In this document: positions 25,934-33,841 of the stretch, one piece after another | How positions within the stretch are numbered: the stretch's first letter is position 1 | How the letters are laid out: each line of letters opens with the position of its first letter | Assembly: GCF_030014955.1 (NCBI RefSeq) | Contig: NZ_JAGRPV010000001.1 | Coordinates: 5,022,001-5,086,000, forward strand | DNA: 64,000 bases | Reading direction: 5' to 3' | Source: Cohnella hashimotonis | Lineage (GTDB): Bacteria > Bacillota > Bacilli > Paenibacillales > Paenibacillaceae | Notes under the pieces: model-generated | What the model was told of the DNA's origin: nothing | The model's database searches: none | What the model saw: the letters and a program-made list of their open reading frames with translations, nothing else | Translations under genes and position numbers: made by a program

Positions 25934-28150
25934 TTAAACCGATTCATTTCGTTTCCTGAATTCGCTGGGCGTCAACCCCATATACTTTTTGAACATCCGG
26001 TTGAACGACGTAATGTTCTTATACCCGACCTGTTCGGCGGCTTCGCGAATCTTCAGCCCTTCGTCGTCCAGCAGGAGAGCCGCTTTTTTGATCCGGGTCT
26101 CGTTGATATAATCGACGATATTCATGCCGGTCTTGTTTTTGAAATAGGAAGACAAGTAGCCGCTGCTCATCTTGAATCTGTCCGCCAGCACGTCCAGGTA
26201 GATCTCTTCGGCCAAATGCTCGTTGATATACTCGGCGATCTGGACCGTGACCGGATGCTTCTCGTCCTTCTTCTCCCGGACGGCCTGCGCCGTTCCCGTC
26301 ACCCACTCGAGGAGCAGCAGCTCCAGCTCGAAGAGCGTACTGCATCGCGCGATCCGCTCCCCCTCCCGGACCATAACGGCATCGACCTTGTCCGGGTCCA
26401 GCGGGAAAGGCGTAACGAAGCCTCGAATCTTGGCGGCTGCGGTCTCCGCGAAGCGCACGAGCGAAGCGGCCGTCGGCGGCTTGCGGTGCCACTTGGCGAA
26501 CTGCTGCTCGATCAAGGCGGCCACTTGAGCCCCATTCCCTGCCTTCAGATTCGCCTCGAGCTCCTTCTCCTGATCCGGCGAGAATCCGATCGCGACCGGC
26601 ACGCCGGACCGCTCCGAGATGATCTGCGTCTCGTCGGTCAGCAGCCGCTCTCCCGCCAGCTCCTGCGCCTCTTCGTAGGCGGAAGTCAGTTGATTCGAAG
26701 CGGAATACGCGGATGTGACGGCCATCGTCATGATGCCGTGCTCCCGGTCCTGATCGAACACTTTTTTCATTTCGCCGAGCCGCGAGCGCACCTTGTCCAG
26801 GTTTTCCGTGAACACCAGGCTTAAGATCTGGTCCCGTTCGATCTGGAACGTAAGCGAGCCCGGAAAATCCGGCTTCAGCTGGCTGTCGATGAAGATCCTC
26901 AAATAGTACACCCAGTTCTGGATGATCGCCGGCGTATTCGCCTCGTTTTTGCCCGGCTGGATCTGGAAGAGAACGAAGACGAACGGCTTGTCGGCAAAAT
27001 CGAGCGACGATGCGTCCGTATCCTGGCCGCGGATCGCTTTGAGATGATTCATGAACGACAGCTGCCTGGTCAGCATCCGGTTGCCGTGAATCTGGCCGCT
27101 GATAATATCGAATTCCTTGATGCTCGAACGCAGCGGCGCCGTCTCGCCGTTCATGCCCCGGATCGATTCGATGACCCGCTTGAGCGGATTGTTGATTCGG
27201 GCCGCGAACAGAAACGAGAACAGGATGCTGAGCGTGATGGCGGCCAGAATGCTGGCGAGCAGCGTAATATTGATCCGGGTCTGGGCGGCGATCCGATCGA
27301 CGGGCACGCGGCTGACATAGGTGAAGCCGGTTCCCTTGCCTTTGAACGTAAAATAATATTTGCCGTCCCGGACGAACGGTTCGGCATCCTTGGTTTCCTG
27401 CAGTTCTTCAAAGGAAAGAAACGGCTCGCCTTCCGTTCTGCCGAACATGGGTTTACCTTGCGCGTCGTAAATCATCAGTTCTTCGTTCACGCTTTGATGA
27501 TAGGCTTCGTACATCTTGGCGGCATTGAGAAAGACGATCATGACGAAACCCGGATTGTATTGTCCCTTGATCACGACCGGGATCATCTCTCCGAGCGACA
27601 GCCGGTTGCCCTCTATGATCTCCGAATAAAACGGAGCTGCGGGCCAAATTCGGTACGTGTTCTTTTCCTCGAACTGCTTCGTCCAAAATTCAAGCGGATA
27701 ATCCGAGCTGGTATAGAAGACATTGAACATCGCTTTGGCGTTCGTGCTCGTCCCCTTCTCCAGCACGAGATCGTTCGGTTTGGAATAAAACACGATATTG
27801 TTGATGTAATAATACGGCACGGTCGTCCACTGCTGGATTTCGCGCACGATTTCCGGATAGAGCGTATTCGCGGGTTTGTTCTGAAGCAGCAAAATCTTCT
27901 CGTCCGAAAAAAACAGCAGCATCTGCTTCTTGATGAGATCCAGATGGTTCTCGTAGCTGTCCCGGGTATTGGCGAGCATGGAGGTGTTGTATTTCACGAC
28001 CTCGTGCTTGACGCTCTTCTTGGATTCGGAGACGGAGTAGAAGGTCAGGGAGGCGAGCAGCAGGACGATGCACAAAAAGCCGGCGATAAGCCTTAGGAAT
28101 AGGGAGTTCGTTCGATTTCTGATGAAAAGGATCGGTCGAATCTTTTTCAA
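25934..28150 (-). CDS. Membrane-bound AraC-type sensor/regulator (YesS-like)
   Basis: The 738-residue protein has one helix at about 18-38, an extracellular Cache-like sensor to about 290, a second helix (ITLLASILAAITLSILFSFLFAA), a HAMP-like linker and a cytoplasmic middle domain. It ends in an AraC double HTH (YLDVLADRFKMSSGYLSSYFKNKTGMNIVDYI; IREAAEQVGYKNITSFNRMFKKYMGLTPSEFR). The single protein thus joins sensing to DNA binding, as in Bacillus YesS. The start is TTG at 28150, with AAAGGCGGG upstream. It lies just upstream of, and in the same direction as, the cluster 3 importer, which it presumably activates. Confidence 0.9.
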   Translation of the reverse strand: MKKIRPILFIRNRTNSLFLRLIAGFLCIVLLLASLTFYSVSESKKSVKHEVVKYNTSMLANTRDSYENHLDLIKKQMLLFFSDEKILLLQNKPANTLYPEIVREIQQWTTVPYYYINNIVFYSKPNDLVLEKGTSTNAKAMFNVFYTSSDYPLEFWTKQFEEKNTYRIWPAAPFYSEIIEGNRLSLGEMIPVVIKGQYNPGFVMIVFLNAAKMYEAYHQSVNEELMIYDAQGKPMFGRTEGEPFLSFEELQETKDAEPFVRDGKYYFTFKGKGTGFTYVSRVPVDRIAAQTRINITLLASILAAITLSILFSFLFAARINNPLKRVIESIRGMNGETAPLRSSIKEFDIISGQIHGNRMLTRQLSFMNHLKAIRGQDTDASSLDFADKPFVFVLFQIQPGKNEANTPAIIQNWVYYLRIFIDSQLKPDFPGSLTFQIERDQILSLVFTENLDKVRSRLGEMKKVFDQDREHGIMTMAVTSAYSASNQLTSAYEEAQELAGERLLTDETQIISERSGVPVAIGFSPDQEKELEANLKAGNGAQVAALIEQQFAKWHRKPPTAASLVRFAETAAAKIRGFVTPFPLDPDKVDAVMVREGERIARCSTLFELELLLLEWVTGTAQAVREKKDEKHPVTVQIAEYINEHLAEEIYLDVLADRFKMSSGYLSSYFKNKTGMNIVDYINETRIKKAALLLDDEGLKIREAAEQVGYKNITSFNRMFKKYMGLTPSEFRKRNESV

Positions 28151-28239
28151 GCCGTTCCCGCCTTTAGAGTGGATCGCATTCGCCCGTTTGTTCTCCCTAT
28201 CTTACCAAAGCCGATGATTTCTGTATACCGGAAGCGCGG

Positions 28240-28509
28240 TCAATCTCTGGGGTTATCGACTCGCATGATGTCCAGGAAAGGCAGCTTGACGAGCTTCTCG
28301 AGCGTCTGGACATGAACCAATCTCGTGCGTGCGTCCAGCTTGACGATCCGGCCTCGTACGGGCTCGGGCTCGTCCCATATCGTTAGAACGACGGTGCTGT
28401 CCTCCTGCTTGGCCTCCACCAGACGCTCTCCCAATTCCTCGAGCTCGAACTCGTCGCGCGTCGGACGTTTGGCTTTATATTTCTTTCCCGGTTTTTTTAT
28501 CTCTGGCAA
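28240..28509 (-). CDS. YolD-like family protein
   Basis: This small 89-residue protein has a basic N terminus and a C-terminal YolD-like core: VVLTIWDEPEPVRGRIVKLDARTRLVHV then LPFLDIMRVD. YolD proteins often accompany UV-repair polymerases (YqjW/UvrX), but none is seen here. The start is TTG at 28509 with AAGGAGG 9 bases before it. It is divergent from the IclR gene across 114 bp. Its function is unknown. No terminator or other element was recognised in 28151-28239. Confidence 0.75.
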   Translation of the reverse strand: MPEIKKPGKKYKAKRPTRDEFELEELGERLVEAKQEDSTVVLTIWDEPEPVRGRIVKLDARTRLVHVQTLEKLVKLPFLDIMRVDNPRD

Positions 28510-28581
28510 TTCGGTCTACCTCCTTAAGTCAACTCTCCTATTCTACCAAATAACGACGGCGTTATGGGAAAAAGGTGCTTG

Positions 28582-28604
28582 TGATATAATAAACCCAGTT
28601 TATC
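28582..28604 (+). promoter_or_regulatory. iclR promoter with overlapping palindromic operator
   Basis: An extended -10 TGATATAAT (28582-28590) overlaps the inverted repeat ATAAA-CCCAG-TTTAT (28589-28603). The same motif, with longer arms, lies before the SDR-FAH operon (29539-29559). Autoregulation by the IclR protein is inferred. Confidence 0.6.
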
Positions 28605-28623
28605 AGAGAAACCTGGTGAGAAA

Positions 28624-29382
28624 ATGGAACGTACGGATCGCAAATATTGGGTGCCGGCTTTGGAAAGAGCCCATGAAGTTCTCCATTGCATCGCGGCCCG
28701 CCCTTCCCGATTGCGGATGATGGACTTAGTGTCCGAGACGGGAATCAACAAAAGCACGATGTTTTCGCTTCTGCAGACGATGGAGGCGCTGCAATGGGTG
28801 AATCGGGAAAAAGGCGAAACCTACGCCCTTGGCCCCGTATTCGCCACGCTGGGCCGCGCTTATTTTTCCGGCATCGATCTGGTCGCGCAGTTTCAGCGCT
28901 TGGCGGCGGAGGCCGCCGAACGGGTAGGCGAGACGGTACAGCTTGCCCGTCTGGAAGGAACCCATATTTTGTATCTGGCGAAAAAAGAAGCGCCGGCGCC
29001 CGTTCGGCTCGTCTCCGAGCCGGGCATGCGGATTCCCGCCTATGCGACGGCGATGGGAAAAGCGCTCTTGGCGCATTTGCCGGACGAGCAGGTTCGCGCG
29101 TTGTTCGCGAACGCCGCGTTCGAGCGATTTACCGAGAAGACCACTTCGAATGTGGAGGCGTTGCTCGTGCAGCTCGCGCGGGTCCGGCAGATGGGCTATG
29201 CCGTGGACGAGGAAGAGGTCGTGAACGGGATTGCATGCATCGCGGCAGCGGTCAAAAACCCGAGCGGCGCGCCGGCGGCGGCCGTCAGCTTCACGATGCC
29301 GCTGCCTCGCTGGGAAGCCAAGAAGTCCGACGCCCAAACGGAAGTGCTGCGGCTGGCCGAGCAGCTGTCTTCCCTTCAATAG
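28624..29382 (+). CDS. IclR family transcriptional regulator
   Basis: The 252-residue protein has an N-terminal winged helix (ALERAHEVLHCIAARPSRLRM; ETGINKSTMFSLLQTMEALQWV) and a C-terminal IclR effector domain (GETVQLARLEGTHILYLAKKEAP, MRIPAYATAMGKALLAHLPDEQV, YAVDEEEVVNGIACIAAAVKNPSG). IclR proteins usually repress catabolic operons and release DNA on binding a pathway intermediate. Matching palindromes before its own gene and before the SDR-FAH operon point to those as targets. It is followed by a terminator, so the operon downstream has its own promoter. Confidence 0.92.
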   Translation: MERTDRKYWVPALERAHEVLHCIAARPSRLRMMDLVSETGINKSTMFSLLQTMEALQWVNREKGETYALGPVFATLGRAYFSGIDLVAQFQRLAAEAAERVGETVQLARLEGTHILYLAKKEAPAPVRLVSEPGMRIPAYATAMGKALLAHLPDEQVRALFANAAFERFTEKTTSNVEALLVQLARVRQMGYAVDEEEVVNGIACIAAAVKNPSGAPAAAVSFTMPLPRWEAKKSDAQTEVLRLAEQLSSLQ

Positions 29383-29454
29383 TGAATAGCCGAATGTGGC
29401 ATTGAAAGAAGCATTGAAAGAAGCATTATTAAAGCATCGAATGACTCCGATGCA

Positions 29455-29499
29455 GAACTCGTTTTCAGCGCCAGGCGCGTGTGAAAGCGGGTTCTTTTT
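29455..29499 (+). terminator. Rho-independent terminator after iclR-type gene
   Basis: GAACTCGTTTTCA pairs with TGAAAGCGGGTTC (two G-T pairs), followed by five T. The upstream gap 29399-29422 contains two perfect copies of GCATTGAAAGAA. Confidence 0.7.
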
Positions 29500-29500
29500 A

Positions 29501-29559
29501 TTGACCGCCGCAAATGCCGGATGTTATATTAGTTTTATATAATAAATCAAGTTTATTAT
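29501..29559 (+). promoter_or_regulatory. Promoter and palindromic operator of SDR-FAH operon
   Basis: TTGACC (29501-29506), an 18-bp spacer and TATATT (29525-29530) form a sigma-A promoter. Just downstream is the perfect inverted repeat ATAATAAA-TCAAG-TTTATTAT (29539-29559), where a bound repressor would block transcription. A second possible -10 (TATAAT, 29538-29543) lies inside the operator. Confidence 0.65.
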
Positions 29560-29587
29560 AATAAACAAAAGGATGTGAATACCGATT

Positions 29588-30361
29588 ATGCGGCTGAACG
29601 GCAAAGTATGTTTAATTACGGGTTCGGGTTCCGGCATCGGTAAAGGCTCGGCCTTGCGCTTCGCGCAGGAAGGGGCGATCGTCATCATTAACGACCTCGA
29701 TCGGGCGAAAGGCCAGGAGACGGTTGACGAAATCAAGCAACGCGGCGGCAGCGCCACGTTTATCCCCGGCGATGTCACGTCGCCGGCCGAGATGGAAGCG
29801 ATGGCGCAAGCTGCGCTTCAGACATTCGGGCGCGTCGACGTGCTTTTTAACAATGCCGGCATCAGCGGCGTCGGAGCGCTTCACGAGCTCGAGCTCGAGC
29901 AATGGGACAAGGTGATGCGCGTCAATATCGCCGGCGTGTTTTTGCCGAGCAAATACTTGCTGCCGAGCATGATGGCGCGCAAGTCCGGCTGCATTATCAA
30001 CATGTCGTCCTGCATCGCCGAGATCGGGCTTGCCCGCCGCGCCTCCTATGCCGCATCCAAAGGCGCCGTCCTCGCCTTAACCAAGTCGATGCAGGTGGAC
30101 TACGCGCCTTACGGGATCCGCGTGAACGCCTTGCTGCCGGGCACCATTTTTACGCCGTTCGTCGAAAACTACTTGAAAAATTCCTACGACGATCCGGAAA
30201 AGGCGATCGAAGCCATCAAGAGCCGCCAGCTCAGCGGCGAGCTTGGCAGGCCCGAGGACGTGGCCAACGCCGCGTTGTTCCTCGCTTCGGACGAAGCCGG
30301 CTTTATGATGGGCTCGCCGCTTTATATTGACGGTGGCGTCACGTTCGGCAAAAATGCATAA
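29588..30361 (+). CDS. SDR oxidoreductase, candidate 2-keto-3-deoxy sugar-acid dehydrogenase
   Basis: The 257-residue classical SDR has TGSGSGIGKGSA near residue 11, NNAG near 88, catalytic Ser in INMSS, YAASK and a C-terminal YIDGGV. It shares an operon with an FAH hydrolase 32 bp downstream, under an IclR-type operator. In the known diketo-hydrolase pathways for L-rhamnose and L-fucose, an SDR oxidises 2-keto-3-deoxy-rhamnonate (or -fuconate) to the 2,4-diketo acid, which the FAH enzyme then splits. The pairing here suggests that role. General dehydrogenase activity on another substrate cannot be excluded. Confidence 0.88.
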   Translation: MRLNGKVCLITGSGSGIGKGSALRFAQEGAIVIINDLDRAKGQETVDEIKQRGGSATFIPGDVTSPAEMEAMAQAALQTFGRVDVLFNNAGISGVGALHELELEQWDKVMRVNIAGVFLPSKYLLPSMMARKSGCIINMSSCIAEIGLARRASYAASKGAVLALTKSMQVDYAPYGIRVNALLPGTIFTPFVENYLKNSYDDPEKAIEAIKSRQLSGELGRPEDVANAALFLASDEAGFMMGSPLYIDGGVTFGKNA

Positions 30362-30393
30362 TTGTTTTAGACTGCGATAAGGAGAGTTAGAAG

Positions 30394-31287
30394 ATGAAAT
30401 TCGTAACGATCAGGGAAGACCTTGAGCTCGCGTTAGGCGTTCTCAGAGGGGAAGAAATCGTACACCTGCGCAAAGCGCTGGAAGCCGTGCCGGCGCAAGG
30501 CGTGCCGACGGACGCGATGGACTTGATCCGCGGCGGAAAAGAAGCGGTCGCAGCGGTCGAACGTTATCTGGGCCAGCTCCCGGCAGGACCGCAAGCCTAC
30601 CTGCTGCAGGAGAGCGATGCCCGCTACGGCCCATGCGTAACGGATCCGGGCAAAATCATCTGCATCGGCTTGAATTATCGCAAGCATGCCGAGGAATCGA
30701 ACGCGCCGATCCCGGAATATCCGATCCTTTTCAACAAGTTCAGCAACACGCTGGCCGCCCATGGCGACGATATCCCGCTACCGAACCGCGTGACGAGCGA
30801 GGTCGACTACGAAGCGGAACTGGCGATCGTTATCGGCCGGGACGCCAAGTACGTCAGCAAAGACGAAGCGCTGGACTATGTATTCGGCTACTGCTGCGTC
30901 AACGATCTGTCGGCGAGAGATTTGCAGATGCGGACGCAACAATGGCTGCTCGGCAAATCGCTCGACAAGTTCAGCCCGCTAGGCCCTTACCTGGTCACGG
31001 CCGAAGAAGTCGGCGATCCGAATGCGCTGGCCATGAGATCCATCGTCAACGGCGAAGTTCGGCAGAACTCCAACACCTCGGACATGATCTTCCCGTGCGA
31101 CGAGATCGTCAGCTACGTTTCCCAGCATATGACCCTGTATCCGGGGGACGTGATTCTGACTGGAACTCCCGAAGGCGTCGTCCTCGGCCTCCCCAAAGAA
31201 GAGCGCGTGTACCTGAAGCATGGGGATATCGTCACGATCGAGATCGAAAAGCTGGGCTCGCTCACGAACCGGATGGTGGACGAGTAA
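30394..31287 (+). CDS. Fumarylacetoacetate hydrolase (FAH) family protein, candidate diketo-deoxy-acid hydrolase
   Basis: The 297-residue protein has the FAH catalytic domain from about 90 onward: GKIICIGLNYRKHAEE, the metal-binding DYEAELAIVIG, YVFGYCCVNDLSARDLQ, and GDVILTGTPEGVVLG. FAH enzymes cut a carbon-carbon bond in beta-diketo acids. With the SDR upstream it would split a 2,4-diketo-3-deoxy acid into pyruvate and a hydroxy acid such as lactate. It is paralogous to the FAH gene at 62990-63895 (NYRKHAEES, SARDLQMRT, SNTSDMIF shared). AAGGAGA lies upstream of the ATG. It ends the operon near a hairpin at 31307-31351. Confidence 0.93.
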   Translation: MKFVTIREDLELALGVLRGEEIVHLRKALEAVPAQGVPTDAMDLIRGGKEAVAAVERYLGQLPAGPQAYLLQESDARYGPCVTDPGKIICIGLNYRKHAEESNAPIPEYPILFNKFSNTLAAHGDDIPLPNRVTSEVDYEAELAIVIGRDAKYVSKDEALDYVFGYCCVNDLSARDLQMRTQQWLLGKSLDKFSPLGPYLVTAEEVGDPNALAMRSIVNGEVRQNSNTSDMIFPCDEIVSYVSQHMTLYPGDVILTGTPEGVVLGLPKEERVYLKHGDIVTIEIEKLGSLTNRMVDE

Positions 31288-31306
31288 GAAACGGCGCCCG
31301 CGAAAC

Positions 31307-31351
31307 GCAAACGGGATGGAGCAGAGACATTTCCTGCTTCATCCCGTTTGC
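31307..31351. terminator. Perfect stem-loop after FAH gene (putative terminator)
   Basis: GCAAACGGGATG-G-AGCAG pairs with CTGCT-T-CATCCCGTTTGC around a 9-base loop. There is no good T run on the plus strand, so termination is only likely. It starts with the same ACGCAAACGGGA 12-mer (from 31305) as the terminator at 15237-15283. Confidence 0.5.
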
Positions 31352-31379
31352 CAGTCGATTTGTATGCGTATGGGCTTCA

Positions 31380-31576
31380 CTCTCTGGCCCTCCGCTCACG
31401 CGTCATCCACTAAGCGCAAAATTGCGCTATTCCAGCTTGCATGCTCGCCACTCGCTCGTCCGCCGCTCACGCGTCGCCCACTATAGCGCAAAATTGCGCT
31501 ATTCCAGCTTGCATGCACGCCAATCGCTCGCCCACCGTACACGCGTCGCCCGCTATAGCGCAAAATTGCGCTATTT
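31380..31576. repeat. 72-bp tandem repeat with embedded palindrome, about 2.7 copies
   Basis: The 16-bp palindrome AGCGCAAAATTGCGCT occurs three times at exact 72-bp steps (31413, 31485, 31557). The 56 bp between them are near-identical (ATTCCAGCTTGCATGC, then TCGCTCG and CACGCGTC). A partial copy of the spacer precedes the first palindrome. The last palindrome is followed by ATTTTCG. The array is non-coding and lies between convergent genes. Confidence 0.9.
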
Positions 31577-31616
31577 TCGTATCAAGGTCCCCAGCCGAGG
31601 CGACACAGCCTCTCCG

Positions 31617-32579
31617 TTACAGATCCTTTTTGTTCACGACGTTCGGAATCGCCCGTCCCTCGAGAAAATCGATGATGCGCGCCGAAGTCAGGTTCCGCAG
31701 CCGCGCTTCGGATTGCTCGGAGTACCAGGCGATATGGTTGGTGACGATCGCTCGGGGATGATGCAGCAGCGGATGATCGTCGGCAGGCGGCTCTTCGGTC
31801 AGGACGTCCAGTCCCGCAAACGAAATATCCCCCCGGTTCAACGCTTCCAGCAAATCGCCTTCATGAATGAGCGGTCCGCGCGAGACGTTGATCAGCACCG
31901 GCTTCTTTTCCATCTTGGCGATGTTGTGCCGGTTAATGATGTGCTTCGTTTCCTCTACGTACGGACAGTGCAGCGAGATCAGATCCGATTGCGCGAGCAA
32001 TTCGTCCAGCGATACGAGCTCGACGCCTTCGGGGACGTTGGCCCGGCTCAAGTACGGATCGCTCACGATAATCCGGCAGCCGAAGCCCCGCATGCGGGCG
32101 ATGACTTGCGCGCCGATGCGTCCCATCCCGATCAAGCCGAGCGTCAGCTCCGACAAGGCGAAGATCGGCTTAAGCTCCGGCATGCGCGTCCATTGCCCTC
32201 CGCGAACGAGCATAGAGGCGGGGAACAGCTTGCGGTGCGACGCGAGCAGCAGGCTGACGGCATGGACGGCCACTTCCTCCAGGCAATAGTCCGGCACGTT
32301 CATGACGGTAATCCCGCGCTTGCTCGCAGCCTCCACCGGGATGCTGTCCAGGCCGATCCCTTCCCGGGCGATCAGCTTCAAGCTGGGCATGCGCGCCAGC
32401 AGCGCTTCCGTCACTTGCTGCAGCTGAACGACCAGCACCTCGGCGTCCTTCACTGTCTCCGTCAAGTCCGCGGTCGCGACGCCGTCGTAAATATCCACTT
32501 CGCAGCCGGCTTGGCGCAGTATATTTTCTTCAATCGTATAGTCGACGGTCGAAAAATTGACCAGAGCAATTCTTTTCAT
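31617..32579 (-). CDS. D-isomer-specific 2-hydroxyacid dehydrogenase (CtBP/SerA-like)
   Basis: The 320-residue protein has the NAD-binding motif GLIGMGRIGAQV near 150 and the catalytic triad set: Arg in INVSRGPLI, Glu in LDVLTEEPP and His in TNHIAWYSEQS. It reduces or oxidises a 2-keto/2-hydroxy acid in the cytoplasm. It is the last gene of the long minus-strand block B, 49 bp after the PLP enzyme. Its ribosome site is weak. A role on the pyruvate- or lactate-like product, or on a keto acid made by the PLP enzyme, is possible but unproved. Confidence 0.9.
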   Translation of the reverse strand: MKRIALVNFSTVDYTIEENILRQAGCEVDIYDGVATADLTETVKDAEVLVVQLQQVTEALLARMPSLKLIAREGIGLDSIPVEAASKRGITVMNVPDYCLEEVAVHAVSLLLASHRKLFPASMLVRGGQWTRMPELKPIFALSELTLGLIGMGRIGAQVIARMRGFGCRIIVSDPYLSRANVPEGVELVSLDELLAQSDLISLHCPYVEETKHIINRHNIAKMEKKPVLINVSRGPLIHEGDLLEALNRGDISFAGLDVLTEEPPADDHPLLHHPRAIVTNHIAWYSEQSEARLRNLTSARIIDFLEGRAIPNVVNKKDL

Positions 32580-32628
32580 ACAGCAGTCGCCGGTCCTTTC
32601 CTTCTAGTTCTCGAATACGCCGAGGCCG

Positions 32629-33774
32629 TTAAAGCTGCGCCAACGCCTGCTCCACGTCCTCCAGCAAATCCTCCGCGTCCTCCAGGCCGATGGATAGACG
32701 CACCAGCTTGTCGACCCTGCTCTCGTATTCGGTCCCGGCGACCTCGTCCCGCTGCCAGCCGATCGCCGTCGCATAGACGAGGCTCTCGAAGCCTCCCCAG
32801 CTGACGCCGATCTTGAACCAATGAAGGCTATCTACGAACTTGCGTACCGCCGGTTCTCCCCCGCGCAGCTCGAAGCTGAGCAGTCCCGTCGGCCCGCTCA
32901 TCTGGGAGACGGCGAGCTCATGCTGGGGATGGCCGGGCAGCAGCGGGTAGTTCACCCGCTCCACCTGAGGATGACCGTCCAGCAGCGCAGCTACGCGCAA
33001 GGCCGATTCGCCGTGCTGCTTCATCCGCAGTCCGAACGTGCGAAGCCCCCGAGTGGCGAGCCAGGCGTCAAATGGAGGAAGCGCGCCTCCGATCACGCCG
33101 ATCTCGATCGCAGTCAGCTTGCGAATCGTATCTTGACTGGATACGACGACGCCGCCGGTCAGGTCGCTGTGACCCGACAAATATTTGGACAACGAATGGA
33201 CGACGACGTCGAAGCCCCAATCCAGGGGCTTGAGCGTCGCGGGAGTCGCGCAGGTATTGTCGATGACGGACACCAACCCATGCTCCCTGGCGATGGCGAT
33301 CGCGCCACGAAGATCGAAGACGTCCATGAACATCGTGGAGTAGCCTTCCGTATACAGCATGCGGGTGTTCGGCTTCAAGACGCCGCGAATGTTATCCAGG
33401 TCGCGGAAGTCCACGAAATCGCAGGTCACGCCGTAACGCGCCATCCATCCGGACAGCATGGCGTAGGTGCCGCCGTAGATCGGGTAGCTGCAGATCACAT
33501 GATCGCCCTGCTTCAAAAAATGAAGCAGCGCGGTAGAGACCGCTGCCATGCCGGACGCGAACACTTTCGCGGCTTCCCCGTTATCGAGCGCCGCCAGCTT
33601 TTTTTCCAGCATGTCCGTCGTCGGATTGCCCATGCGCGAATAACGGTACGGCGCTTCCGACTTCATCTCGTCAAATGAATTCGCCGTAAACAAAGAATTC
33701 AAATATAAAGGAGGCACGACCGCCCCGTGAACAGTTTCTTCGCCGAAATGGGCAAGCATCGTCTGCATGCGCAT
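32629..33774 (-). CDS. Cys/Met-metabolism-type PLP enzyme (cystathionine gamma-synthase/lyase-like)
   Basis: The 381-residue PLP enzyme has the family marks SRMGNPTTDMLEKKLAALDNGE, FASGMAAVSTALLHFL, VIDNTCATP and the Schiff-base lysine in HSLSKYLSGHSD (near 200). Such enzymes catalyse beta/gamma elimination or replacement, for example cystathionine synthesis or methionine cleavage. Its place in a sugar operon is unusual. Here it may handle a different substituted amino acid. GGAG lies 9 bases before the first ATG. Downstream is the 2-hydroxyacid dehydrogenase, which could reduce the 2-keto acid it would release. Confidence 0.88.
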   Translation of the reverse strand: MRMQTMLAHFGEETVHGAVVPPLYLNSLFTANSFDEMKSEAPYRYSRMGNPTTDMLEKKLAALDNGEAAKVFASGMAAVSTALLHFLKQGDHVICSYPIYGGTYAMLSGWMARYGVTCDFVDFRDLDNIRGVLKPNTRMLYTEGYSTMFMDVFDLRGAIAIAREHGLVSVIDNTCATPATLKPLDWGFDVVVHSLSKYLSGHSDLTGGVVVSSQDTIRKLTAIEIGVIGGALPPFDAWLATRGLRTFGLRMKQHGESALRVAALLDGHPQVERVNYPLLPGHPQHELAVSQMSGPTGLLSFELRGGEPAVRKFVDSLHWFKIGVSWGGFESLVYATAIGWQRDEVAGTEYESRVDKLVRLSIGLEDAEDLLEDVEQALAQL

Positions 33775-33841
33775 AGGACTTCACTCCGATTGATGTAATG
33801 GTAAGTTGCCGGATCTCCGGGCCAAGAACGTTCAGACGGCA

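Larger units (their letters stand above)
31288..31616. other. Convergent intergenic region, 329 bp, with hairpin and 72-bp repeats
   Basis: It separates the plus-strand FAH gene from the minus-strand 2-hydroxyacid dehydrogenase. It holds a 45-bp hairpin (31307-31351) and the 72-bp tandem repeat array described separately. No coding sequence with a ribosome site is seen. Confidence 0.7.

Noticed and set aside
31380..31576. Possible CRISPR array
   Set aside because: The repeats and spacers are both conserved at 72-bp steps, so it is a tandem repeat and not unique spacers. No cas genes are nearby.
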